This document shows, in pieces, positions 17,428 through 25,803 of a stretch of DNA of 64,000 nt. Numbering within the stretch: the stretch's first letter is position 1; each line of letters opens with the position of its first letter. The notes under the pieces were generated by a model that saw only the letters and a list, made by a program, of their open reading frames with translations, had not been told where the DNA came from and did no database searches. A program made the position numbers and the translations under genes. The stretch is taken from assembly GCF_006438915.1 (NCBI RefSeq), contig NZ_RCZE01000002.1, forward strand, positions 3,144 to 67,143, in the 5' to 3' direction. This DNA comes from Pseudomonas arsenicoxydans. GTDB lineage: Bacteria > Pseudomonadota > Gammaproteobacteria > Pseudomonadales > Pseudomonadaceae.

Positions 17428-17865
17428 TTAAAACACCGCAGAAAGGACGAACGATGTCACGGTGTTTTCCACCCCTGGCATGGCCGCGATTTCCTTCCAC
17501 ACAAGATGGACACGTTCAGGTGTGGCGGCATTCACGCGCAGCATTAAATCGAACTCACCACTGAGTACTTCACACTGCGCGACTTCGGGAATGGAGCGCA
17601 ACGCAGCCAGTACTTCATCACCACGCATACGGTCGTAGCGGTAGACAAAGATCACCGCGCTGATAAGCGACGTAGGCCGACGCGACTCACCGAGAAGTAC
17701 CGTATAGCCCTGGATCGCGCCGTCGCGCTCAAGACGCTCGATGCGCTGGCGCACAGCATTGCGCGACAAGTTGATCTTGGCACCCAGTTCGATATGGGCT
17801 ATTCGCGCATTAGCGGTAAGTTCGGCCAGTATGCGTTCGTCCAGCGGATCCAGAATGCGCTTCAT
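17428..17865 (-). CDS. Lrp/AsnC-family regulator
   Basis: A 145-residue feast/famine regulator. The winged helix-turn-helix spans about residues 8-55 (LDERILAELTANARI, then LGAKINLSRNAVRQRIERLE). The RAM ligand-binding domain follows, with VLSGEFDLMLRV. The ATG overlaps the stop of the threonine-synthase gene as ATGA, so translation is coupled. A gap of 113 bases to the homoserine dehydrogenase gene could hold its operator. The ligand is probably an amino acid of the aspartate family. Confidence 0.88.
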   Translation of the reverse strand: MKRILDPLDERILAELTANARIAHIELGAKINLSRNAVRQRIERLERDGAIQGYTVLLGESRRPTSLISAVIFVYRYDRMRGDEVLAALRSIPEVAQCEVLSGEFDLMLRVNAATPERVHLVWKEIAAMPGVENTVTSFVLSAVF

Positions 17866-19250
17866 GAAAACCTCTGCTGCGCCACATGAAGAGCCTGGCA
17901 CAGCCCCTCCAGATCGTCCTTGGCCAGGTACGGTGGCTGCGCGCGAACCTCGACAATGCTCGGAACACTTGCTTGCCAAACGCCCAGCTCTGCCAAAAGT
18001 GCCGCCGACTTGGCCGGCGCAATTTGTCCGAAGGTGACCATTGGCGCCCCCAGGCTGCGTCGATGAAGTCGGCCGGCCAGTACACCGACAGCGGTGTGAG
18101 GATCGATGGCCGAGCCTGTCTCTCGGAATAGTTCGACCACCTCATCGCGCACCTGGGATTCGTCTACCGCATAGGAATCGAAGAGTACTCGGGCGCGCAG
18201 CCATTGCTGATTGCCGATGCTCATTTCTCCGCAACTTTCAAAATGCTCCATCAGCGCTTTTGTCGAGCAGCCATCGTGCTCGTAAATCTCCCAAATAAAC
18301 CGCTCCAGGTTGGAAAACAACGAGAAGTCCATCGCCGGCGATACTGTTCGATTAGTCACGCGGGTGGAGTAGCGATTGCAATGAAAAAACTGGTGCAGGG
18401 CATCATTGCTGTTGGTGGAAATGATCACCTGATTGATGGGTAATCCCATTTTCTGCGCAATGTAGCCGGCGTAGATCTCGGCCGAGCTGGCAGCTGGAAC
18501 GCTAAAGCCAACCGGACGCGAGCCACCGCCCAGTTGCAACGCCGCGTGGAAGTAAAAAACTATCTGAGCCAGGACGCCGATCCAATTGGTCGAGTTGAAA
18601 CAGACCGGAATCACTCCATCCAACGGCCACTCACGCAAGAGTCGGGAGACCAGCGTTTGGCAATCATCGAAATTACCGTCAACGGCAAACAGCTGAACCC
18701 GTTGTGGGTCGGCGGCCTGCAAGGCACTGAGGTGCTCAGGCGCAAGCCCGTCGCGCGGATACAGTATCGCCATGCGGGCGGCCGGGCAGTTAGCAAAGGC
18801 TTCAAGCGCAGCGAGGCCGGTATCACCATTAGTTGCTCCGACCACCAACGCTTCTTTACCAACCTCCCCCAGAAAATGCTCGACCAGGCGCGCCTGCAAC
18901 TGCGCGGCGAAATCCTTGGAAGAATGGGTCGGGCCATGAAACAGCTGGAGTATCCACTCGTGATGCCCGATCTGCTCAAGCGGCGTAATAGCGCGGTGCT
19001 TGAATTGTTTATAACTGTCGCTGAGCAAGGCACGGAGGGTGCTTTCGTCCATGGACGAGCCAACAAAGGGCGAGATTACCCGCCATACCAGCTCATCGAA
19101 CGGCAGCCATGACCAGCTGGTGATTTGTTGTTCAGTGAATACCGGCAAACTGGTTGGGACATACAGGCCACCATTTTCGGCGAGCCCCGACAGAACCACA
19201 CCGCGAAAATCCGCCCGCATGTCACCGCCGCGTGTGCTTACGTAATCCAT
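17862..19250 (-). CDS. Threonine synthase-like PLP enzyme
   Basis: A 462-residue fold-type II PLP enzyme of the long (class I) threonine-synthase type: N-terminal YVSTRG, the PLP lysine Lys112 in LFHGPTHSSKDFAAQ, and the phosphate-cup region VVGATNGDTGLAALEAF (the usual motif is ATSGDTG). It would convert O-phosphohomoserine to threonine. GGGAG precedes the ATG at 19250. No homoserine kinase gene lies in the cluster, which is odd for a biosynthetic set, and the core thrC is expected near hom elsewhere. Substrate may therefore have diverged. Confidence 0.82.
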   Translation of the reverse strand: MDYVSTRGGDMRADFRGVVLSGLAENGGLYVPTSLPVFTEQQITSWSWLPFDELVWRVISPFVGSSMDESTLRALLSDSYKQFKHRAITPLEQIGHHEWILQLFHGPTHSSKDFAAQLQARLVEHFLGEVGKEALVVGATNGDTGLAALEAFANCPAARMAILYPRDGLAPEHLSALQAADPQRVQLFAVDGNFDDCQTLVSRLLREWPLDGVIPVCFNSTNWIGVLAQIVFYFHAALQLGGGSRPVGFSVPAASSAEIYAGYIAQKMGLPINQVIISTNSNDALHQFFHCNRYSTRVTNRTVSPAMDFSLFSNLERFIWEIYEHDGCSTKALMEHFESCGEMSIGNQQWLRARVLFDSYAVDESQVRDEVVELFRETGSAIDPHTAVGVLAGRLHRRSLGAPMVTFGQIAPAKSAALLAELGVWQASVPSIVEVRAQPPYLAKDDLEGLCQALHVAQQRFS

Positions 19251-19268
19251 GACCACTCCCAATCGGTA

Positions 19269-20159
19269 TTACAAAAGGCGGTGAGCTTGAGCCACCAGCC
19301 AAGTAGAAAAATTTGCGGCATCAGGCGATAGCACTTCGCTCTGTTCGTGCACCAGATAAAAGGATTCGCTTGCCTCGATTCGGTGACTGAATGGCGCAAC
19401 CAATTGCCCACTCTTAAGCAAATCCTCGACCACGGATGACCGTGCTAGCGCAACGCCCTGTCCCAATTCGGCCATGCGGATCGTGGATATCAGCGTGTCA
19501 AACTGAAGGCCACGGGAATAGTCGACGTCGTCTGCTCCAACTCGCTTCAACCAGTAACCCCACCCTTCTTCGTAACCCAACACGTGAAGCAGGGAATGGT
19601 TCATCAAGTCGCGAGGCTCATGTATGGGTGAGCTGGCCATGAGCTTTGGGGAGCAAACAGGTTGAAGGATGTCCCAAGTCAATCGCTGAGCATGCAAGCC
19701 TGACCACTCACCGCATCCCCAGCGAATCTCCAGGTCATCCTCGCCGTCCGGTTCTTTCACCCAAATATTGCTGATATATCGAATATCAATCTGGGGATAC
19801 TCCCGACAAAAATCTGCGAGCCGGGGGGCCAACCAATAGTGAAGAAAGGAAAGGCTGCCACGCACCTTCAAATGTCTTCGATTGTGCTGGCCGAAAATCT
19901 CGTTTGTGCCGACTGCAAGGCGACTGATCGCGTCTTGTACGACAGGCAGGTACGACTGCCCCTCCTCGGTCAAGCCAAGCCCTCGAGGCAAGCGCTTGAA
20001 CAGCGCCACCCCGAGGTGACTTTCTAATTGACGGATCTGCTGACTCACAGCCCCTTGCGTCAAATGAAGCTCTTGCGCCGCGTGGGTAAAGTTCAAATAA
20101 CGCGCCGATACTTCGAATGCCCTCAACCAATTCAAGGGTGGTAGTGACTTTTGACTCAT
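19269..20159 (-). CDS. LysR-type regulator, GcvA-like
   Basis: A 296-residue LTTR. Its HTH lies in NFTHAAQELHLTQGAVSQQIRQLE (about 24-47), the pattern of the GcvA/AmpR branch, and an effector-binding domain follows from about 92. It is 18 bases upstream of the threonine-synthase gene on the same strand, so it probably heads and controls that operon. Confidence 0.88.
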   Translation of the reverse strand: MSQKSLPPLNWLRAFEVSARYLNFTHAAQELHLTQGAVSQQIRQLESHLGVALFKRLPRGLGLTEEGQSYLPVVQDAISRLAVGTNEIFGQHNRRHLKVRGSLSFLHYWLAPRLADFCREYPQIDIRYISNIWVKEPDGEDDLEIRWGCGEWSGLHAQRLTWDILQPVCSPKLMASSPIHEPRDLMNHSLLHVLGYEEGWGYWLKRVGADDVDYSRGLQFDTLISTIRMAELGQGVALARSSVVEDLLKSGQLVAPFSHRIEASESFYLVHEQSEVLSPDAANFSTWLVAQAHRLL

Positions 20160-20210
20160 CGGCGCAACCTCATCAGGACTTTATCTATGCTCAATCATTG
20201 CCTGAGAAAT

Positions 20211-21647
20211 TCACGCGGTGCTAGAGGAATGAACAGCTGCGGCTAACGCCAACCGCTCTGCTCTCTTGTTTCGAGTGATCCAATAAACGAAATAACACCA
20301 CGCGATAAAGGGGAGGCCGAAGTAAAGCGCCACTCGCTGCTCAGGATCAAAAGCGATACCCACACAGGCCAGCAGACAACACGAGATTGCACCGATAGGC
20401 ACCCATGGATAGCCACGTACACGGAAATGCAGGTCTTCAACTCGTCCGCCATTAGCGACGTATTGACGACGGAACGCGATCTGGCTTGCAGCAATGCTCA
20501 TCCACACGACTACGACCGCCAGACCGGAAATGGACACCAAAGCCAAGTAAACCGTATCAGGGGCAAACACACTGCTGAGCAGAGAAGCCACTGCACCCGC
20601 CATACTAAGAACAATGGCGTTCACTGGTGTGCCCCGACTGGAGAGCCTGGCGTAGCGCTTAGGCATATGTCCTTGATCGCTCAATGTCCACAGCATGCGC
20701 GACGCTGCATACAGTCCCGAGTTAGCGGCGGAAATCAGTGCCGTGAGAATGACGAAGTTCATAATATCGGCAGAATATGGGATGCCAATCAACTCAAACA
20801 CCATGACAAATGGACTTTCTACGAGCCCCGCTTGTTCTCGTGGCAGTAACGTCGCAAGGACGAAAATTGTCCCCACGAAGAACAGAGCCAAACGTACCAC
20901 TGTCGTGCGGATTGCCTTGGGCACGCTAGTGTGTGGGTCTTGCGCTTCACCTGCCGCAATTCCGATCAGCTCAGTTCCGGAAAATGCAAAGGAAACAGCC
21001 AGGAGAGTCATTGCAATGGGTAAGAACCCGGTGGGAAAAAGCCCCTCACGTGTGAAGTTGGAAAGTCCCGCACCCTGCAGATTCTGTACTTGAAAAAGAC
21101 CGAAAATGGCCGCTCCGCCGATCACAATGAACGTGATAACGGTCACAACTTTAATCAGCGAAAGCCAAAATTCAGTTTCCGCAAACAACCGAACAGAGAC
21201 AACATTGCTTAAGAAGACTGCAATGGCAAACAGCGCACTCCAAATCCAGACCGGTGTGTCAGGAAACCACCGAACCATCAGTATGCCTGCCGCTGTAAAT
21301 TCTGAACCGATAGCTACTGCCCAAGTGAGCCAGTAAAGCCAGGCCACTGTATAGCCTGTGCCTGGGCCCAGGTATCGCGTTGCGTAGCTACTGAACGATC
21401 CGGTTTCTGGCATCTGTACAGCCAACTCACCGAGACACACCATGACTAAGTACACCATCACTGCACCGATCATGTAAGCGATCACTGCACCGAGTGGCCC
21501 TGCCTGATTAACCGTGTAACCGGAAGTAAGGAATAACCCCGTACCGATCACACCGCCCAACGCCAACATAACGATGTGGCGGGTTTGCATTTCCTTTTTG
21601 AAATGCGAGTTTGGATCGGGCTGATTATGTTCTATCTGTGTGGTCAT
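20211..21647 (-). CDS. AAT-family amino-acid permease (APC superfamily)
   Basis: A 478-residue transporter with 12 predicted helices. The first helix carries the substrate motif [15 protein letters not shown], preceded by the amphipathic MQTRHIVM, as in LysP, AroP, GabP and MmuP. It ends about 50 bases upstream of the LysR gene start on the same strand. The likely role is proton-coupled uptake of the amino acid used by the neighbouring enzymes. The substrate cannot be read from the sequence; homoserine, threonine, methionine or S-methylmethionine are candidates. Confidence 0.85.
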   Translation of the reverse strand: MTTQIEHNQPDPNSHFKKEMQTRHIVMLALGGVIGTGLFLTSGYTVNQAGPLGAVIAYMIGAVMVYLVMVCLGELAVQMPETGSFSSYATRYLGPGTGYTVAWLYWLTWAVAIGSEFTAAGILMVRWFPDTPVWIWSALFAIAVFLSNVVSVRLFAETEFWLSLIKVVTVITFIVIGGAAIFGLFQVQNLQGAGLSNFTREGLFPTGFLPIAMTLLAVSFAFSGTELIGIAAGEAQDPHTSVPKAIRTTVVRLALFFVGTIFVLATLLPREQAGLVESPFVMVFELIGIPYSADIMNFVILTALISAANSGLYAASRMLWTLSDQGHMPKRYARLSSRGTPVNAIVLSMAGAVASLLSSVFAPDTVYLALVSISGLAVVVVWMSIAASQIAFRRQYVANGGRVEDLHFRVRGYPWVPIGAISCCLLACVGIAFDPEQRVALYFGLPFIAWCYFVYWITRNKRAERLALAAAVHSSSTA

Positions 21648-21783
21648 AGTTGTATTCTCATGAAATGTTCGGACAAGCGTCTTGTAACTGGCTTTTGGGC
21701 AGTACAATTTTGTTGTCGCTGGATTTTATTATTTTCATTCTTCATGAAGGGCTTAAGATGAATATCGAAAGTCCTGCCCGTAT

Positions 21784-23052
21784 TCAGGCTCCTACCTCAA
21801 TGAAACGTTGGGTACTGTCAGCGTGAGCGCTTGCATCATCTTGCTTACTTCGCACTAGAGCGAAGGCTTGCTTTAGATCAGCCAATAAATCGACTGAATC
21901 TTCAATGCCTACGGACACTCGAACCAAACCTTCGGAAATTCCAAGTGCCTGACGTTCTTCCAAGGTATTTTCCACGTGACTGGTCGTCCGAGCCGGCCCA
22001 TAGATCGTCTCGACAGCACCCAAATTACCCGCCCGATGCGCATATCTGAGCAGCGGTAGCAAACGAGTAACTGTTTCCATGCCTCCTTTCAGCACGAAGC
22101 TGACAATGGCTCCGAATCCGTTCATTTGCGAACGAGCGATGTCATGACCTGCATGTTGAGGCAACCCCGGATAGTTCACCGTCTCGACCAGCGGTTCGGT
22201 ACAGAGGTACTCGGCCAAAAGTTGCGCGCTCGCCTGTTGCTGGCGAAGACGCAGAGCCAGAGTCTTGATACCTCGGATGATTAGATACGCCGAAAAAGGA
22301 TCCAGCGAGGCACCATTGATTTCACGGTAATGGCGAACTTGAGACATCAAATGCTCAGCGCCGCAAACCACACCACCGAGTACATCACCATGGCCGGACA
22401 GGAATTTAGTCGCGCTGTGCACAACCACATCAACGCCTAAAGCGAGCGGATTCTGATTCAGAGGCGTCGCGAATGTATTGTCCGCAACAACCAAAGCGCC
22501 CACTCGTTTCGCCGCTGCCACAACACGCCGAATATCAACGATTTTCAGCGTTGGGTTCGTAGGTGTTTCCAGGTACAAGACGCTGCAGCCTTTAGCGATC
22601 TCCTGCTCAAGTGCCACCGTGTCGAGGGTATCGCAAAGGGATACTTCCACACCCATGCGTGGAAGAAACTCCTCAAAAATTTTGTTCGTACCACCGTAGC
22701 TGTCACGTGTAGATATCACACGCTGCCCATAGGATAGGAAGGTGTGTAGTACACCGCTGATTGCGGCCATTCCGGTACTAAAAGCTACAGCCGACTCTGC
22801 GTTTTCGAGCTCACAGAGTTTATTTTCCAAGACAGATACGGTGGGATTGCTCATCCGGCTGTAAATGAAGCCGGGCTGCTTTCCCAATGCCACGTCATAC
22901 CACTTATCGATATCGTCATAGCCATAGGCGGCACTGACCACGATAGGTGTCTGGGTCGCATTGTAAGGATGCTGAACTTGCTCTCCTCCCCATACGACTC
23001 GAGTCCCCATCCCAACCTCTGAAGCTTGGACGGCGCATTTCTTATTTTCCAT
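21784..23052 (-). CDS. Cystathionine gamma-synthase/lyase family PLP enzyme
   Basis: A fold-type I PLP enzyme of 422 residues. Seen: phosphate-binding FIYSRMSNPT from the partner subunit, PLP lysine in VVVHSATKFLSGHGDVLGG, and VADNTFATPLNQNP. At the site where methionine gamma-lyase has its key Cys (LYGC) this protein has Gly (SYGGTNKIF), as in cystathionine gamma-synthase and gamma-lyase. It is thus unlikely to be a classical methionine gamma-lyase. The frame extends to 23124, but the upstream residues look non-coding. It is paired with the permease 137 bases away and probably acts on a homoserine-derived or sulfur amino acid. Confidence 0.82.
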   Translation of the reverse strand: MENKKCAVQASEVGMGTRVVWGGEQVQHPYNATQTPIVVSAAYGYDDIDKWYDVALGKQPGFIYSRMSNPTVSVLENKLCELENAESAVAFSTGMAAISGVLHTFLSYGQRVISTRDSYGGTNKIFEEFLPRMGVEVSLCDTLDTVALEQEIAKGCSVLYLETPTNPTLKIVDIRRVVAAAKRVGALVVADNTFATPLNQNPLALGVDVVVHSATKFLSGHGDVLGGVVCGAEHLMSQVRHYREINGASLDPFSAYLIIRGIKTLALRLRQQQASAQLLAEYLCTEPLVETVNYPGLPQHAGHDIARSQMNGFGAIVSFVLKGGMETVTRLLPLLRYAHRAGNLGAVETIYGPARTTSHVENTLEERQALGISEGLVRVSVGIEDSVDLLADLKQAFALVRSKQDDASAHADSTQRFIEVGA

Positions 23053-23601
23053 AAAACTGTCTCGCATCAAGGGAAACACAACCGTGTTCCAAGTGGGCTT
23101 GGGAGGACTATAAGGAAGGCTCATGCTTGTGAAAAATCATGATATCTGGGAGTAAGGGTGGCTTTTTTTAATGACTGGATTGGGGTAAGCGGTCGCCAAA
23201 CCAGTCCCACCTGGGAGAATCCCTCACTAAAATGCAGCTGCGCGATACCACGAGCTTGGGGGTGCTGAACTTAGCCCCTTGGAGATGCAGAGATGAATCC
23301 AGTGACTTCTGACGATCGATACTTTGTAGTCAAAGGACAGCTGTGGCGCTGCAGCTGTTCACCCTGTCGGTGTTTTTGAACGCATGACTGATCCGCATTG
23401 TGAACTTGGCGTAGTAATAGATGCCAAGGTCACAACACTTGTTCGGCCGCGCTGGACGCTCACATCATCGATGACTTAGTCACCGAAACTTCGAATACCC
23501 TATCGGAGAGGGGGGCTCGATATCGATTGATGAGCTGCGCGAAAGCTTACCGAAAACTCAATTCGCGGTTGCAAATGGCTAAACGCATAAACTGCCCCTA
23601 G
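23053..23601. other. Intergenic region with gene debris
   Basis: About 550 bases between two minus-strand genes. It holds the remnant at 23293-23370 and, around 23380-23600, broken open stretches such as ELGVVIDAKVTTLVRP and TLSERGARYRLMS that look formerly coding but match nothing I can name. The promoter of the PLP enzyme gene should lie near 23053-23200. Confidence 0.5.
23293..23370 (+). pseudogene. 5' remnant of a conserved small DDRYFVVKGQLWRC protein gene
   Basis: From the ATG at 23293 the translation is MNPVTSDDRYFVVKGQLWRC and then loses sense before a stop about eight codons later. The DDRYFVV.G.LWR start is characteristic of a family of roughly 100-residue conserved hypothetical proteins common in Proteobacteria (recalled from memory). 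Only the first 20 or so codons remain here. Confidence 0.5.
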
Positions 23602-24885
23602 TCACCTGCAATACACTGTCCAAAGCTGATCAACCCGTGTCGTGAAGCTTTGACTCAAAAGCTCTCTTCGCATGCCCCAATCCGGGTCGGCCGGCACACC
23701 CGCAAGACGCATCGTCCCCCTGCCCCACCTACCATTGATGGCATCCAAAACGCCCATCACTTTCTCGGTCGCTTCCGACTGAGAGATCGAGAAAAGATCT
23801 TCGGTGTACTCGCCCTTTTGGAAAAGGTTTACCAAGAGCACCTCGGCTTTGCTGTACTTGAATCCCGGCCGATAAACCCGATCCACCGCTTCCACTGCGG
23901 CCTTTGTCATCAATCGCACATCGTCGGTTGGGTAAGGCAGTTCAACCAGTACACCGTTGGCATACTTCGCTTCCTCCGGGTTAAACATGCCGGTTCGAAT
24001 GCTCACCCGGATTTTCTTGCACAGAGACTGCTGTGCCCGGAGTTTCTCCGTAGCTCGCATCATATAAGTGGCGACGGCCTCTTTGATCGGAGCAATCTCG
24101 GTGAGGCGCTTACCGAACATCCGGGAACAGCAAATCTCCTGCTTCGGTGGATCTGGCTCATCAAGCTCAAGACACGGCGTACCCGCCAACTCACGGGCTG
24201 TCTTCTCAATCACCACACTGAATTTCTTGCGCAGCATCCATGCATCAGCGTTGGAGAGATCCCAAGCTGACTTGATGCCCATGCCCTCCAAGTGAAGTGT
24301 CATCTTGCGTCCGATACCCCAAACGTCAGAAACCGAGCACTTCTTCAAAACCCAATCGCGCTTGATCTGGTCACGAAGGTCGACCACTCCACCACTCTGA
24401 GCTTGCCACTTTTTCGCCGCGTGATTGGCAAGCTTGCTAAGGGTTTTCGTGCCGGCGATACCCACCCCGACTGGGATGCCGGTACTCCGATAAACTTGAG
24501 CACGGATACGCCGCCCGAGCATCTCTATATCACCTGGCACGCCTGCCAAATCTGCAAACGCTTCATCGATGCTGTAAACCTCAACGGCGGGTACCAGGGA
24601 CTCGATCACACTCATCACGCGCTCACTCATGTCCCCATACAACGCATAGTTCGACGAGAAGGCCACGATCCCGTGCTGCTTTAGTTTGTGCTTGATCTGG
24701 AAGTACGGCTCGCCCATCTTTATGAACGGCTTGCTGTCCGCGCTGCGGGCGATCACGCAGCCGTCGTTGTTCGACAACACCACGATGGGGGTCTTGGCCA
24801 GGTCTGGGCGAAAGACGCGCTCACAGCTCGCATAAAACGAGTTGCAATCGATCAGGGCGAAGACTGGATCAGGCTTTCGGATCAT
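23602..24885 (-). CDS. umuC: DNA polymerase V catalytic subunit (UmuC/RulB)
   Basis: A 427-residue Y-family translesion polymerase. Catalytic acidic motifs are in FALIDCNSFYASCERVF near the N-terminus and EVYSIDEAFADL (about 100-111). SNNDGCVIARS is diagnostic for UmuC; the thumb HhH is VWGIGRKMTLHL, followed by the little-finger domain. It overlaps the end of umuD by 17 bases when read from the ATG at 24885, giving coupled translation. With UmuD' it copies damaged templates after SOS induction. The gene is intact, although Pseudomonas rulB is often interrupted by mobile elements. Confidence 0.93.
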   Translation of the reverse strand: MIRKPDPVFALIDCNSFYASCERVFRPDLAKTPIVVLSNNDGCVIARSADSKPFIKMGEPYFQIKHKLKQHGIVAFSSNYALYGDMSERVMSVIESLVPAVEVYSIDEAFADLAGVPGDIEMLGRRIRAQVYRSTGIPVGVGIAGTKTLSKLANHAAKKWQAQSGGVVDLRDQIKRDWVLKKCSVSDVWGIGRKMTLHLEGMGIKSAWDLSNADAWMLRKKFSVVIEKTARELAGTPCLELDEPDPPKQEICCSRMFGKRLTEIAPIKEAVATYMMRATEKLRAQQSLCKKIRVSIRTGMFNPEEAKYANGVLVELPYPTDDVRLMTKAAVEAVDRVYRPGFKYSKAEVLLVNLFQKGEYTEDLFSISQSEATEKVMGVLDAINGRWGRGTMRLAGVPADPDWGMRRELLSQSFTTRVDQLWTVYCR

Positions 24886-25303
24886 GAGCACGCACACTGA
24901 ATGTCACCACACCCCAGATGATCAGTTCATCGCCTTCCAGAATGTATCGCGGCGGGTAACCTACGTTCTCGGACATCAAGATGATGTTAGGCCCACGCTT
25001 GCACAGTCGTTTGCAGACCGGCTCGCAGTTCACCGCCGCAATCACTATGTGTCCGTGCTCAGCTGTGATCGAGCGATCCACCACAGCCATATCACCATCG
25101 AATATTCCAGCACCTTCCATGCTGCTTCCTTCGATGCGCACCAGGTAAATGTGCGGGGCTCGAATGTCCAGGAGCTCGTCAATGGAGATGTGTTGCTCAA
25201 GGTGATCAGCCGCAGGCGATGGAAAGCCTGCAGGAACTTTGAACGAATAAAAGGGAAGCTGAACTCCCCCTTCTGCCATTGGGCCGAGAATGGTGACGCT
25301 CAT
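24869..25303 (-). CDS. umuD: SOS mutagenesis protein UmuD/RulA
   Basis: A 144-residue LexA-type S24 self-cleaving protein. The cleavage bond is Ala25-Gly26 in FKVPAGFPSP; the catalytic dyad is Ser61 in IEGSSMEGAG and Lys98 in EPVCKRLCK, matching E. coli UmuD Ser60 and Lys97. RecA-stimulated cleavage gives UmuD', the partner of UmuC. A LexA box lies 20 bases upstream of the start. Confidence 0.93.
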   Translation of the reverse strand: MSVTILGPMAEGGVQLPFYSFKVPAGFPSPAADHLEQHISIDELLDIRAPHIYLVRIEGSSMEGAGIFDGDMAVVDRSITAEHGHIVIAAVNCEPVCKRLCKRGPNIILMSENVGYPPRYILEGDELIIWGVVTFSVRAHDPKA

Positions 25304-25323
25304 GAATGGTGCTTTAACCTAAA

Positions 25324-25339
25324 CTGTATATGCATACAG
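25324..25339 (-). promoter_or_regulatory. LexA (SOS) box of umuDC
   Basis: CTGTATATGCATACAG fits the CTG-N10-CAG consensus and is almost a perfect palindrome. It is 20 bases upstream of the umuD start, where it would cover the promoter. Confidence 0.9.
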
Positions 25340-25399
25340 TTAACGTCGAAGCAAGCTTGCGGTCAATCTCAAGCGAGGGAAATTACGACCGAAGGATTC

Positions 25400-25644
25400 A
25401 CCGGCCGCCAGATGCAGACCACAGCGCAGGTATCCCACTGGAAATCTACTGCTTCACCAGCACCACGGCGTGGGCGGATTACGAGCGGATTCTGGGGGAT
25501 ATTTTCGACTGCTTGCTGGCGGTGCTGCCGGAGTTTGGCTTGAGTCTTTATCAGCAGCCGAGTGGCACGGATTTGCGTGCGGGGTTGCTGCCGGCGATGT
25601 TGGGCGCAAGTCACATTCCCGACGCCGAAAAACACGTCATGTAA
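25400..25644 (+). pseudogene. 3' remnant of an MscS-family mechanosensitive channel gene
   Basis: The plus strand encodes AGIPLEIYCFTSTTAWADYE, then FDCLLAVLPEFGLSLYQQPSG, the C-terminal cytosolic signature of MscS/YbdG-like channels in Pseudomonas as I know them. Just upstream, in a frame offset by one base, is RQMQTTA, which normally precedes AGIPLEIY directly; one base seems lost near 25422. Nothing of the membrane part is present: the next sequence leftward is the umuD promoter. The remnant is therefore a truncated, frameshifted gene left by insertion or replacement. Confidence 0.65.
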
Positions 25645-25674
25645 ACACCACAAAACCCCGTAGGAGTGAGCCTT

Positions 25675-25775
25675 TGTGGCGAGGGGGCTTGCCCCCGTTG
25701 GACTGCGCAGCAGTCCCCAATCTTCTGATTGGGGGCCGCTTCGCGACCCAACGGGGGCAAGCCCCCTCGCCACAA
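25675..25775. repeat. REP-type inverted repeat (GAGGGGGCTTGCCCCC class)
   Basis: The outer arms TGTGGCGAGGGGGCTTGCCC and its complement enclose two inner hairpins with CCGTTGG-type sequences. This is a Pseudomonas REP pair facing inward, here in a gap between the mscS remnant and the convergent ycaC-like gene. Confidence 0.85.
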
Positions 25776-25803
25776 TTATTTTCCCAAGTAATTGCGATCG
25801 GAA

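Noticed and set aside
23602..25303. Insertion of a mobile element in umuC, common for Pseudomonas rulB
   Set aside because: The umuC frame is continuous from start to stop with all motifs present.
1..25400. tRNA, integrase or transposase at the accessory region
   Set aside because: I found none; the left end is outside the window, so the mechanism of acquisition cannot be read here.
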